DNA of 64,000 nucleotides from NCBI RefSeq assembly GCF_020829595.1, contig NZ_JAIVFW010000011.1, forward strand, positions 62,001-126,000, written 5' to 3'. Below are positions 42,022 through 49,669 of this stretch, piece after piece. The position numbers were made by a program, and so were the translations under genes. The notes beneath the pieces were generated by a model. The model was given only the letters and a program-made list of their open reading frames with translations. It had not been told where the DNA came from and ran no database searches. This DNA comes from Nostoc sp. CHAB 5844 (GTDB lineage: Bacteria > Cyanobacteriota > Cyanobacteriia > Cyanobacteriales > Nostocaceae). How positions within the stretch are numbered: the first letter of the stretch is position 1; each line of letters begins with the position of its first letter.

Positions 42022-43572
42022 CTATTCCGACTCCAGCTTGACGACTTGGTTATCAATGATGACGTAACCAGCAGAAGCAGCTTGCCGTTCTGCCTCTGCC
42101 ATCACAGTAGGCATTCCAGTGGAGAGCAGATTGTTCCAATATTCGATTCTGGTTTGCGCTATGCGTTGCTCTTTTTCCTTCTGCCTGTCCCACTTAGGCA
42201 TTGATTTGGAGATAGCCAATTCTGCTGCTGACGTGGGGAAAGCAGGGGCGACACGGTCAACAGCATCAGCATCGGATTTAGTCTTGTGCAGATCAGCCCA
42301 AAATGCCCTATCTTCTGCCTTTACATTATCTTTGTAAGCCTCACCATTCTCTGTGAAGCCCGATTCGTCAATGGGAATGTCAATTTGCGCCCTTTCCCAT
42401 TCTTCAGTTTGTTGCTTGAGTTCATCCCAGTCAATTTCTCTGTCGGCAACAATCATTGGAATAGTTGATTCCGAGATTGTGACAACTTTTTCAGGATCTA
42501 CAGATGGTGAGTCCACTTGCCGTCTTGGCTTGTAGCCAGATGGCAAAGTGGCGAACCCAGAGGGAATATATTGCTTGACTTTTTCGTATTGCGATCGCAC
42601 CACAGACTTATCTGATGGGCGTAAAGCTGCTTGATGTTTGACAATGGCTGCCTTCTCTTGCTCTGGGACATTTATCCCGTTGGATTGGCGAAGGGCGATA
42701 TTTGTGGCTTTGTGCAATGTAGCTTCGTGGTATTCCTGCCAATCATCGGCTAATCGGCGCGGGTCATTGCGATAGTAGGCTCTTACATTCTTTCTGGCCT
42801 CATGAATATCAATCGCTCCATACTTTTGCATCCAGCGTCTAGCGTGCCAGTCTACAAAATTCGCATCCAGTTTGCCTTCTATTTTCCACTCACCTTCTGG
42901 AACCCAGTTCCATTCAATTTCTTGGGGCTTGGGGCGACGGGCGAAAAATGGGTCAATACGAGTTGGCAAGTTTTTTTGCAAAGATTCCTCACTTTTTGAC
43001 AACGTAGCGAGTGGACTTTCAACAACATCCGAATTTTGTTTTTGCTCCTCGCTATCTGAAAAAGTCTGAATTAAATCTGGATTAGTCTTATAAGTCTGTA
43101 TTTTGTCGTCTTTAAAAGTCTTATCAATTAAAGCTTCTGGCGGTTGTTCATTCCCAACTTTGGGATTATTTTCCCAACTTTGGGAATCTTGTCCCAGATC
43201 TGGGATCTTAGTCCCAACTTTGGGATTATTTTCCCAACTTTGGGAATCTGTCCCAGAATTGGGATCTGACCACAGCAAAAAAAACTTACCCTTACTTGTG
43301 ATAAGAACGTTGTCACTTTCTAGTCTGGAAATTGCTCCATAGAATCGACTGCGAGAGACATCCCACTCTTTGCAAAAGCGATCTGCGTCAATTTCTATTT
43401 CGCCATCGCACCAGGGATTTTCATAACGCAAGGCTAAATGAACGTATGCGGCGCTGGAAATGTATCGACTTTTTCTCAGTGCTAGTAATTCGGCTTTTTG
43501 TAGGGGATAGAATTCGCCCACGATTCTGCCTTTTTCGCTTCTTTGGGGTCGGGGTATACTTATCTGTGCCAT
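42022..43572 (-). CDS. Replication initiator-like protein with winged HTH
   Basis: 516 residues. About 20-105 is a winged-HTH (FYPLQKAELLALRKSRYISSAAYVHLALRYENPW, RFCKEWDVSRSRFYGAISRLESDNVLI) like plasmid or phage initiators. About 103-141 is an internal repeat (SQSWENNPKVG twice) coded by six palindromes. The remainder is charged and helical with no recognised catalytic motif (RIDPFFARRPKPQEIEWNW, ARRWMQKYGAIDIHEARKNVRAYYRNDPRRLADDW). The layout is like lambda O, whose origin iterons lie within the gene. The role is inferred from this layout. Confidence 0.65.
   Translation of the reverse strand: MAQISIPRPQRSEKGRIVGEFYPLQKAELLALRKSRYISSAAYVHLALRYENPWCDGEIEIDADRFCKEWDVSRSRFYGAISRLESDNVLITSKGKFFLLWSDPNSGTDSQSWENNPKVGTKIPDLGQDSQSWENNPKVGNEQPPEALIDKTFKDDKIQTYKTNPDLIQTFSDSEEQKQNSDVVESPLATLSKSEESLQKNLPTRIDPFFARRPKPQEIEWNWVPEGEWKIEGKLDANFVDWHARRWMQKYGAIDIHEARKNVRAYYRNDPRRLADDWQEYHEATLHKATNIALRQSNGINVPEQEKAAIVKHQAALRPSDKSVVRSQYEKVKQYIPSGFATLPSGYKPRRQVDSPSVDPEKVVTISESTIPMIVADREIDWDELKQQTEEWERAQIDIPIDESGFTENGEAYKDNVKAEDRAFWADLHKTKSDADAVDRVAPAFPTSAAELAISKSMPKWDRQKEKEQRIAQTRIEYWNNLLSTGMPTVMAEAERQAASAGYVIIDNQVVKLESE
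43152..43264. repeat. Six palindromic iterons inside the initiator gene
   Basis: Fourteen-base palindromes TCCCA-N4-TGGGA start at 43152, 43172, 43192, 43212, 43232 and 43251. Four are TCCCAACTTTGGGA, one TCCCAGATCTGGGA, one TCCCAGAATTGGGA. The spacing is 20, 20, 20, 20 and 19 bases, two helical turns, so all sites face the same side of the DNA. This is the classic look of an origin or of a cooperative operator. Confidence 0.88.
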
Positions 43573-43594
43573 AATGTTTTCATCATGTAGTTTT

Positions 43595-43628
43595 CAGCCT
43601 CTCAACAGAGAGGCTGGATTTGTTTTTT
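43595..43628 (+). terminator. Plus-strand terminator upstream of the initiator gene
   Basis: CAGCCTCTC and GAGAGGCTG form a 9-bp stem with loop AACA, then TTTGTTTTTT. It faces the plus strand, yet no plus gene ends here; it lies 23 bases upstream of the minus-strand initiator start. It could end an antisense RNA to the initiator mRNA. In the minus direction it would be a leader stem. Confidence 0.7.
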
Positions 43629-43814
43629 GGGCATTTAAGAAACGTCTTGATCGCATCAAAAATTCCCCATAGCGACAGCTACGGGTGATGTTATTTACTA
43701 TTCATGGATGCTTAAACTTTGTGGGGTGCGATCGCGCTAATGTCCTGTGTAAATTTGCATTAATGCGTCGCCATTCTTTGTATTCTTGCCTTCTTTGATA
43801 TGCAAAGTTGTTAG

Positions 43815-44063
43815 TTAAACTGAATCTATTTGTGGCGGTTCTTTCCTTAAGGGCAACGCTTCACAAGCTTGAATAATAGCAACGTGCGCTTTGTCTAGAA
43901 TTTGGTCTATTTCGTTGTCGCTAATCACTGTCGCTTCCTCGCAAGCGTCAGTTGCCATGTACCCGATGACTTCTTCAAGTGCGGCATGGGCAGCCGTTAC
44001 TTGTTGCCACGTTGGGTAATAAATCCAAGCTGGGTCTGGTTGTGGGTAGTTGTTATTAGTCAT
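43815..44063 (-). CDS. Small acidic helical protein
   Basis: 82 residues (PDPAWIYYPTWQQVTAAHAALEEVIGYMATDACEEATVISDNEIDQILDKAHVAIIQACEAL), first of several small minus genes upstream of the initiator. Not recognised. The 240 bases between it and the initiator hold the terminator at 43595-43628 and otherwise no gene. Confidence 0.55.
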   Translation of the reverse strand: MTNNNYPQPDPAWIYYPTWQQVTAAHAALEEVIGYMATDACEEATVISDNEIDQILDKAHVAIIQACEALPLRKEPPQIDSV

Positions 44064-44078
44064 TAGTCATTTGTTCGC

Positions 44079-44243
44079 TTAATTGCGATTCGGTTTCTTT
44101 GGTAATGTCCTGTACCACTTGATAGATATTTCGGGATTGCTACGCTCAATATCCGCGAAATACTTTTCAATGTTTTTCATAAAAACAGTTGCGGTTTTTG
44201 CTCCTTCCTTTTGAGTAAAATATTCAAATTCTATCCAAGGCAT
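44079..44243 (-). CDS. Small hypothetical protein
   Basis: 54 residues: PWIEFEYFTQKEGAKTATVFMKNIEKYFADIERS, ending in a basic KKPNRN. GGGAG lies eight bases before ATG. It follows the pattern of short early phage genes; function unknown. Confidence 0.5.
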   Translation of the reverse strand: MPWIEFEYFTQKEGAKTATVFMKNIEKYFADIERSNPEISIKWYRTLPKKPNRN

Positions 44244-44319
44244 TGATTACTCCCAAGGTCGATTAATTGATTTTCACCTATTAGTTGATATTGTTTATAG
44301 TCCATCGTGTAAATTTTCT

Positions 44320-44342
44320 TATCTGGCGGAATCCGCCAGATA
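44320..44342. repeat. Dispersed 23-bp palindrome, copy 7
   Basis: Half-site TATCTGGCGG, centre AAT, between two short minus-strand genes. Confidence 0.9.
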
Positions 44343-44366
44343 GATTTGGTAGGTGCGATCGCAGCT

Positions 44367-44555
44367 TTATGAATTTCCTTGAATCCAGGCGGAAATTTCT
44401 TTTGATAATCTGCTTTCGTTGGGTTTGTGTTCTTCTGGAGCATCTTGGGGAAATAGAGACTCTAGTGCGTCTATCTCTGCTTGGGTTTCTTCATTAATTT
44501 CTGGCATTGGCCTTGCCATGATTTCAGTAAGTGTTAGTTTTTTGGATTCTGACAT
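44367..44555 (-). CDS. Small acidic protein
   Basis: 62 residues (ESKKLTLTEIMARPMPEINEETQAEIDALESLFPQDAPEEHKP). A good ribosome site AGAGGTGA precedes ATG. Highly charged, probably extended or helical. Early-region accessory gene without recognised family. Confidence 0.6.
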   Translation of the reverse strand: MSESKKLTLTEIMARPMPEINEETQAEIDALESLFPQDAPEEHKPNESRLSKEISAWIQGNS

Positions 44556-44731
44556 TGTTGGTCACCTCTTTGTATGTTGTGTCTTCCCAAAGATTGAGGG
44601 AGGGCAATCAGACAGTTAACTGTTTTGGTGCGATCGCACATCACGGTACGAGCAGTCGCGCGATCGCTTTTCTTAGGGATGACTCCCCAAACGCGGAAGT
44701 ACACAAAATCCGCGTGAAGATAGTCATGACT

Positions 44732-45448
44732 TCATCGCCTTCTACGTCGCCGCCCTGTGTGGTGGTATGAACCGTAGCTGCCAGAATAGACGGATGAAGT
44801 TCCAGCAACTGTGGGTACACTTGTAGTGTTAGCGGTCTGTCCAGGGTCGGAGAACCATAGACAAGAAACAGATTCGTCTTTGTATTCAATACATACATCC
44901 CTTTTGGACTCTGGATTAAGCGTGTAGTCGCGCCACGTTACGCCTTCAAAACCGGATTCAGCCTGTAACTCTTGAACGTTAGCGTTGTTTTTGTCGTTTG
45001 CGTCAGTGACGACGGAAACAGACTCAGGCTTAAGTGAATTGATGTTGATGTACTGGCAAGTTGTGTATAAGGCAATGCTGGCTCCGTTAATGGGGAGATA
45101 GAGATCGCTCTTACACACACTTGGGTCGAAGGCGGTAAATTGGGGTGTTATTGTGGGTGTCGGCGTTGGGGTTGGTGTTATCTTTTGTGGTGGTGTGGGC
45201 ATGGGTTTCGCTTCCTTGACGGTTGCAGGATTGGGTCTTGCGACTGGCGCAACCACCGCGATTGGCTCTGATTTTTTGGGCGCTAATGCACCACAGGTAA
45301 AGCCAGATGCTAGGAACAATCCCAGGTACAACCCAGAACTTTTGAGCCGAGTGCGATTTTTACCGCGCAGCACCAATTTGGGGTTGATTAATCCAGCCAC
45401 AAAAGCCATCAGGGAAGCAACGTTAATCAAGACAAGTAAATCGAGCAT
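44732..45448 (-). CDS. Membrane-anchored protein with proline-rich linker
   Basis: 238 residues. Two N-terminal hydrophobic helices (LLVLINVASLMAFVAGLI and GLYLGLFLASGFTCGAL), a Pro/Thr linker (about 70-105), and an extracytoplasmic domain of about 110 residues with four Cys that could form two disulfides. The C-terminus ends in six arginines. Similar anchored proteins occur in cyanobacterial genomes; a surface-exclusion role is possible but unproven. Confidence 0.6.
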   Translation of the reverse strand: MLDLLVLINVASLMAFVAGLINPKLVLRGKNRTRLKSSGLYLGLFLASGFTCGALAPKKSEPIAVVAPVARPNPATVKEAKPMPTPPQKITPTPTPTPTITPQFTAFDPSVCKSDLYLPINGASIALYTTCQYININSLKPESVSVVTDANDKNNANVQELQAESGFEGVTWRDYTLNPESKRDVCIEYKDESVSCLWFSDPGQTANTTSVPTVAGTSSVYSGSYGSYHHTGRRRRRR

Positions 45449-45709
45449 AGTAGGATGACATCTCCAGAGAATGAGATTGTCATAGCCGATACTTGAAATT
45501 TTGTGTGTGATTTACGCTAAAGATTGGGGGAAGACGGCAGTTGTTGCACTCCTTCAGAGCAGCCAAAACCGACTGGTAAAAGATTGTCTTGCTATCTTTT
45601 CTCCCCCGCGCTTTAGGAGTGGGTTACAGCCCGCAAAGACCCCACGCGGTGCATATTCCCGCCACCCACTTGGTGAGCTAAATCTAAATTGATAATAACA
45701 CTCGTTTTC

Positions 45710-45722
45710 CAAATGGGATACA
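45710..45722. promoter_or_regulatory. Operator-like site CAAATGGGATACA
   Basis: Identical to the reverse complement of the site at 46174-46186 and one base from 46203-46215. It lies beyond the 3' end of the RHH gene, so the three sites flank that gene. Confidence 0.6.
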
Positions 45723-45742
45723 ATTAACTTATCAAATAGCAA

Positions 45743-45772
45743 ACCCGCCTTACCTAATCGGTGGAGGCGGGT
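45743..45772. terminator. Terminator of the RHH gene
   Basis: ACCCGCCT and AGGCGGGT form an 8-bp stem; CTTCTTTT follows on the plus side and TTTGCTATTT on the minus side. It is placed to end the minus-strand RHH transcript. Confidence 0.7.
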
Positions 45773-45820
45773 CTTCTTTTGCAACCAAAATTATTTTCTG
45801 TAGCTTTTGCCTCAATGCTT

Positions 45821-46114
45821 TTATTTCTGCATTGAGGCTGTCAATTCCCCCTGGCGGAACTCCTTAATACTTTCCAATTGCTGTTTCACCTGGGCAATTT
45901 CTCGTTCTAATTTATTGATGCGATCGCCAGCATCTTCATCATCTAGAGAAATTTCGCCTTTTACAAACTTCTCTGCCAGTTTGAGCAATGCTTCGCTCAT
46001 ATTCAGTCCTACAGATTCAGCCTTGGCTTTGAACTTGGCTTGAAACTCATCCGATGTTCGCGCCCCTAGTCGAACGTCTTTTCCGTTGTCTTGTGTACTT
46101 TTTGCTTTGACCAT
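45821..46114 (-). CDS. RHH-type repressor with coiled coil
   Basis: 97 residues from ATG 46114 (AAAGGA eight bases upstream). KDVRLGARTSDEFQAKFKAKAESVGLNMSEALLKLAEKFV is a ribbon-helix-helix outline with an Arg-rich strand; about 60-90 is a heptad coiled coil (INKLEREIAQVKQQLESIKEF). It is divergent from the operon at 46282 onward, whose promoter overlaps two operator-like sites. Probably an autoregulated repressor of that operon. Confidence 0.72.
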   Translation of the reverse strand: MVKAKSTQDNGKDVRLGARTSDEFQAKFKAKAESVGLNMSEALLKLAEKFVKGEISLDDEDAGDRINKLEREIAQVKQQLESIKEFRQGELTASMQK

Positions 46115-46173
46115 ATCAATCCTTTTGACCTTGTAAATCAAGCATAGCACCCGTTTCCCAGTTTTTCTTATTT

Positions 46174-46217
46174 TGTATCCCATTTGGTTGACAAAAGGAA
46201 GACAAACGGGATACACT
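46174..46217 (+). promoter_or_regulatory. Promoter overlapped by paired operators
   Basis: TGTATCCCATTTG (46174-46186) and CAAACGGGATACA (46203-46215) form an inverted pair with one mismatch. Between and within them lie TTGACA (46188-46193) and TACACT (46212-46217), an 18-base spacer. A protein bound at both sites would block this plus-strand promoter. The RHH gene diverges from here. Confidence 0.75.
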
Positions 46218-46281
46218 AAATTCATCAACGCAAGCGAACCACCACCGCGCCTTGAAAACCTAGAAAAGGAAGAAGTCAGAT

Positions 46282-46464
46282 ATAAGCTACAAACAACTAC
46301 TGCAAAAACTAGAAGCACAAAAAATAAAAGAAGCCGAATTCAACGCTAAATGCGAAGCTGCTATCCAGCAGGTACAGTCCACACTCAAAAAAATTGAAAA
46401 TCTTGAAGCAGAAATTGATGAAGATGCCGAAACCTTGAGGCAATGGTCGAAGGCTGACCAATGA
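46282..46464 (+). CDS. Coiled-coil reading frame lacking a standard start codon
   Basis: A 60-codon frame, SYKQLLQKLEAQKIKEAEFNAKCEAAIQQ onward (shown in part), is intact and ends TGA overlapping the next ATG (46461). Where the start should be, AAGGAAGAAGTCAG is followed by ATA (46282-46284), not ATG. The frame is open upstream only to a TAG at 46261. Either ATA is used as a start, or a recent ATG-to-ATA change silenced an otherwise intact first gene of this operon. Confidence 0.5.
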   Translation: MSYKQLLQKLEAQKIKEAEFNAKCEAAIQQVQSTLKKIENLEAEIDEDAETLRQWSKADQ

Positions 46465-46736
46465 ATATAGCAGCGCTAGAGGTACTAAATATCACTCTCA
46501 AAGAAGCGCGGGCCAACTACCTAGCTGTAGCTCTAGCCCAAACCGCAGCCGCGCTTCAATCTCAAGGATTTACCTTTACCGAAATCCTGGATGCACTGAC
46601 AAATTATGCCTACATCAACGGCCATTCTGTCAACACAGTTTTATTTCTCTCTCAAGCTTCGTATTCATCAATCCAAGAATGTGCAAATCGCCCAAGTCTC
46701 GCAAACGTCAGCGATTCACACACCTTGGAACCCTAA
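46461..46736 (+). CDS. Small helical protein
   Basis: 91 residues (NIAALEVLNITLKEARANYLAVALAQTAAALQSQGFTFTEILDALTNYAYINGH). ATG 46461 overlaps the upstream stop. In the RHH-controlled operon. Not recognised. Confidence 0.55.
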   Translation: MNIAALEVLNITLKEARANYLAVALAQTAAALQSQGFTFTEILDALTNYAYINGHSVNTVLFLSQASYSSIQECANRPSLANVSDSHTLEP

Positions 46737-46758
46737 CATCACATCAGGTACAAGAATT

Positions 46759-47661
46759 ATGACACACCAAATCTATACTGCTCAACAACTGCAACTCTTA
46801 TCTTTGAGGGAATTGAAAACCATTTACTTGCATATTGGAGCAACTGTTGAGGTTGCTGACAAGCGGCGTAAAAGTGATTGGATTAACGCGATCGCAGCTA
46901 CACAGTCGGCTAAAGTTGAAAAGTTATCTGGCGGATTCCGCCAGATAGAAAGTGAGCAAGCAGCGGCTCAGTTAGAACTTGAAACTCATCTAGAGCAACA
47001 AGCCGAGGCCATTTCTCCAGACGATGAGCGCCTCTTAAACGGCCAGCAGGGATATCAAGATGCGATCGCCCTTTTACCAATGCAATCAAAAGATCATTGC
47101 TACCGCATGGGTTATGAACGTGGACTGAGGGATGTGTCGCCAATACCAGAAGATGCAGGAAGTCAGGCGATCGTATTTGATAAAATCGGCTCCACGATCT
47201 ACGGCGGTGTGTGGGAAGCTTTTGTGAATAATGTTCTAATTCGCATCGCTGCCGTGCGAGGCGGCTACAAAACGAATTTAACAGACGATGCGCTGTTGAT
47301 TGACTTCGGTATTGCTGTCAAAGAGTCGCTGCTGGCGGTTGCAAGAATAGCTCCTAAAGAAAACCCCACACTTGAAGTTTTCGCTACTGACGAGCCAGAA
47401 GTTTATGCAGTGTACAGCCACAAACCCAATCAGCCAAGCTTGCGTTATGAAGTTGACTTGAAAGCTAATTCTTGCACTTGCCCTCACTACTACCATCGCC
47501 ACGAGCAAGAAGGATTCAAAGATAAGCACATTGAGGCTGTGCGACTGGCGTTGCAAGTTCACACGTCACTGCGATTAGAGAAAGAAATGTTGCTAGATAA
47601 GCCCTTTGATGAACTGACTGATGGTGACTGGCGAATTCTTAATCAGTTGGTCGCAGCTTAA
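46759..47661 (+). CDS. SWIM-like zinc-finger protein with palindrome in frame
   Basis: 300 residues from ATG 46759. N-terminal about 10-50 is SAP-like (TAQQLQLLSLRELKTIYLHIG..KSDWINAIAA). Residues 56-63 (LSGGFRQI) are coded by the dispersed palindrome. The middle has DHCYRMGYERGLRD. C-terminal about 225-265 resembles a SWIM motif: CTC (239-241) and KHI (256-258), but the Cys normally before KH is replaced by Asp. SWIM domains bind DNA or protein; the altered ligand set makes zinc binding uncertain. Confidence 0.65.
   Translation: MTHQIYTAQQLQLLSLRELKTIYLHIGATVEVADKRRKSDWINAIAATQSAKVEKLSGGFRQIESEQAAAQLELETHLEQQAEAISPDDERLLNGQQGYQDAIALLPMQSKDHCYRMGYERGLRDVSPIPEDAGSQAIVFDKIGSTIYGGVWEAFVNNVLIRIAAVRGGYKTNLTDDALLIDFGIAVKESLLAVARIAPKENPTLEVFATDEPEVYAVYSHKPNQPSLRYEVDLKANSCTCPHYYHRHEQEGFKDKHIEAVRLALQVHTSLRLEKEMLLDKPFDELTDGDWRILNQLVAA
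46925..46947. repeat. Dispersed 23-bp palindrome, copy 8 (in-frame in a gene)
   Basis: Half-site TATCTGGCGG, centre ATT. Together with the preceding T it is read as LSGGFRQI within the SWIM-like gene, in the linker after the SAP-like segment. Confidence 0.9.
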
Positions 47662-47735
47662 TTCACTCATCCCCTCAGTTTTCCGCTATGCGCGGATGAT
47701 TACCTTAAATCAAAACCTTAGTGTGGGCGTAAAAA

Positions 47736-47915
47736 ATGGAAGACAGCAATTTTGGATACGTAAAAAAATACGGGCAAGACCCCTCAGTTTCGGGAATAAC
47801 CGTCATAAAACACGAAATTTTTGATAAACAAACTGGTCGAGAAATAAAAGCTTTGACTCAATACGAGGTTGTTTCAACGAAATCTGTTGTGCGTGAAATA
47901 GCTAAGAAGAATTGA
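47736..47915 (+). CDS. Small hypothetical protein
   Basis: 59 residues: EDSNFGYVKKYGQDPSVSGITVIKHEIFDKQTGREIKALTQYEVVSTKSVV in outline, a regular beta-rich pattern. Weak ribosome site. Same operon as the SWIM-like gene. Confidence 0.5.
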   Translation: MEDSNFGYVKKYGQDPSVSGITVIKHEIFDKQTGREIKALTQYEVVSTKSVVREIAKKN

Positions 47916-47979
47916 TTTAAATCAAAAGCGATCGCTTACGGAATGGAAGCCCCAAAGCGATCGCTATTCACCCCAAAAG

Positions 47980-48234
47980 ATGAACATCATGAAATATACT
48001 GCAATACTCTTGATTTTGCACACCTGTTTGGTTTCTACTGCTTATGCCCAAGAGCATCGCGGAGGCGACAGGCGAGAGCCACCTGTGATCAGCAACCCCA
48101 AGGCAGCAAATAATGACACATACACACCACCCAACCGAGGGATGCCGGATACTAGTTCAGGTAGCGGCACTCGCTTCAAACAAAGAGGTAGGGTAATTAC
48201 CTCCCAAATCTCTAAGGTTTTAAGTAGCCTTTAA
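47980..48234 (+). CDS. Small secreted protein
   Basis: 84 residues with a clear signal peptide (MKYTAILLILHTCLVSTAYAQ, cleavage after AYA). The mature part is short, Gly/Pro/Arg-rich and basic (PPNRGMPDTSSGSGTRFKQRG). ATG 47989 is an alternative start. A periplasmic effector, perhaps in exclusion; unknown. Confidence 0.55.
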   Translation: MNIMKYTAILLILHTCLVSTAYAQEHRGGDRREPPVISNPKAANNDTYTPPNRGMPDTSSGSGTRFKQRGRVITSQISKVLSSL

Positions 48235-48246
48235 TGAAGGAGAATT

Positions 48247-48876
48247 ATGAATCTAGACCAATTAATCACCGAAGCCTACAGCAAGTACCAAGCCGAATTA
48301 AAGGCAAAAAAAGAAGCGGAGGAATTGGAGGAAAAGCACCTTGTGGAGGAAGCGATCGCTCAATATCGCTCTAACCTTGATAAATTTGTTTCTCATGAAC
48401 TACAAACCGCATTAGGCATCAAGTTTGACGAAGAAGAAAAAACTGTTTTTGGCGATTTTGAATACAGAGGAATCGAGTTTTCTGTAATTCAAGATAGAGA
48501 AAATGAATGGAGGCTTGTTAGAAAAGTTGAGAGAAATTTTGTATTTGTACTTAGTGATTCCCCTTCCAATTTCGCCGAGCGATTGCTAATCGCTTTGGGT
48601 GAAATAAGAGAAGAAAATCCAGAACCAAAAATCGACACGGAGCAAATTAAAAAGTTTCAAGAAACCCTCAATTGTTGCTACGACGATGTTCAAAAGATAA
48701 TTGAGTCTGAAACATGGAAGCGGTTGTGCGATCACTATCCCGACCCAGAAATCAAAACCCATTTAGGCGATGTGCTGCATTATTTAGAGCAGGCATTGGG
48801 ATGTATTGATGAGTTTGTCAATCAGCGCTATCTAGAGCAATCAATGGGCTATCCGCAGGAGGTTTGCGAGTCATGA
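48247..48876 (+). CDS. Coiled-coil protein preceding the Rad52-like gene
   Basis: 209 residues; GAAGGAG five bases before ATG. N-terminal about 1-45 is a Lys/Glu coiled coil; the middle is beta-rich (KTVFGDFEYRGIEFSVIQDRENEWRLVRKVERNFVFVL); the C-terminus is helical. The stop overlaps the Rad52-like start (ATGA), suggesting joint function in recombination. Confidence 0.6.
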   Translation: MNLDQLITEAYSKYQAELKAKKEAEELEEKHLVEEAIAQYRSNLDKFVSHELQTALGIKFDEEEKTVFGDFEYRGIEFSVIQDRENEWRLVRKVERNFVFVLSDSPSNFAERLLIALGEIREENPEPKIDTEQIKKFQETLNCCYDDVQKIIESETWKRLCDHYPDPEIKTHLGDVLHYLEQALGCIDEFVNQRYLEQSMGYPQEVCES

Positions 48877-49658
48877 TCGCCCCAGAAACCAGAGAAGAAC
48901 TACGCCACATTCAAGCCGAACTTAAAAAACCCTTTCCTCCTTCCGCTCACCAAATCAGAGAGTTGCCAGGAAAAGGTTACTGGGCATTCATCTCACATCA
49001 AGTTATCCGTCAACGATTAGATGAAATCGCCCCAGAATGGCAAGCTGATTTTTCATCAATTGAAAGACTAGAAAATGACGCGGTTTGTAGATGCGGAATT
49101 ACTATTTCAGGTATCCGCAAAGAGGCGATCGGCAGCGTCCCTCTGATTGCTGCCACCAATAGAGACGGCAAGGATGTCAGCCGTGGTAGTGCAGGTGATA
49201 GGGTAGCGGCGGAAGCTTTGAAAAATGCGGCTGAGATGTGGGGCGTGGGAGTTTATTTAGATGATCAGGGTTTTGTTGCCAATTACCTGAGCAAGAATGC
49301 AGAGGATTTAAGTGATGAGGCAAAAAATAAATTGCGATCGCTCATTGCCTATTTGCGAACCAAGGGCGAATTACCGCCACCAAATTCTACGGTAAGTGCC
49401 AAGCCGATTCCGAAAACCCAACAATCAACGGTTTCGGAAGGCTCTATCTTGCACGATATGACTGGCGTTTCTCCCGTGAAAACAATTTCAGAGGCGCAGG
49501 CCAAGAGATTGTGGGCGATCGCTAAAAAAGATTTGAATTTGTCCGAGGATGATGTGCGATCGGTTCTAAGTGAGTTTAGTGTGGAGAAGACTGCCGAAAT
49601 TGCAGTAACCGACTATGACAAAGTGATTCAAAGGTTGAAGGATTACGCAAAGTTTTGA
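48873..49658 (+). CDS. Rad52/Sak-like single-strand annealing protein
   Basis: 261 residues from ATG 48873. PFPPSAHQIRELPGKGYWAFISHQVIRQRLDEIAPEWQADF, CRCGITISGIRKEAIG and the key DRVAAEALKNAAEMWGVGVYLD match the annealing core of the Rad52 superfamily. The C-terminal about 200-261 holds a small helical domain (SEAQAKRLWAIAKKDLNLSEDDVRSVLSEF) seen in phage annealing proteins. It pairs complementary single strands during replication-linked recombination. Confidence 0.85.
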   Translation: MIAPETREELRHIQAELKKPFPPSAHQIRELPGKGYWAFISHQVIRQRLDEIAPEWQADFSSIERLENDAVCRCGITISGIRKEAIGSVPLIAATNRDGKDVSRGSAGDRVAAEALKNAAEMWGVGVYLDDQGFVANYLSKNAEDLSDEAKNKLRSLIAYLRTKGELPPPNSTVSAKPIPKTQQSTVSEGSILHDMTGVSPVKTISEAQAKRLWAIAKKDLNLSEDDVRSVLSEFSVEKTAEIAVTDYDKVIQRLKDYAKF

Positions 49659-49669
49659 AGGGTTAGAGC

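Larger units (their letters stand above)
45449..45820. other. Gap with repeat-like remnant, operator copy and terminator
   Basis: No convincing gene. About 45595-45680 (CCCCCGCGCTTTAGGAGTGGG, CCCACGCGGTGCATATTCCC in part) looks like the GC-rich end of a cyanobacterial transposable element of the IS200/IS605 kind; this is only a resemblance. A CAAATGGGATACA site (45710-45722) and a terminator (45743-45772) follow. Confidence 0.4.

Noticed and set aside
43152-43264. CRISPR array
   Set aside because: The units are 14-bp palindromes at 20-bp spacing inside a gene, with nearly identical spacers; no cas genes and no unique spacers.
44231-44443. A 70-codon minus frame running through palindrome copy 7
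   Set aside because: It starts inside the better-supported 62-residue gene in another frame, has no ribosome site, and its middle is just the palindrome read in a third phase.
45501-45784. Opposing short frames in the 45.5-45.8 kb gap
   Set aside because: They read through a repeat-like remnant and the terminator; the residues look like translated transposon end, not a gene.
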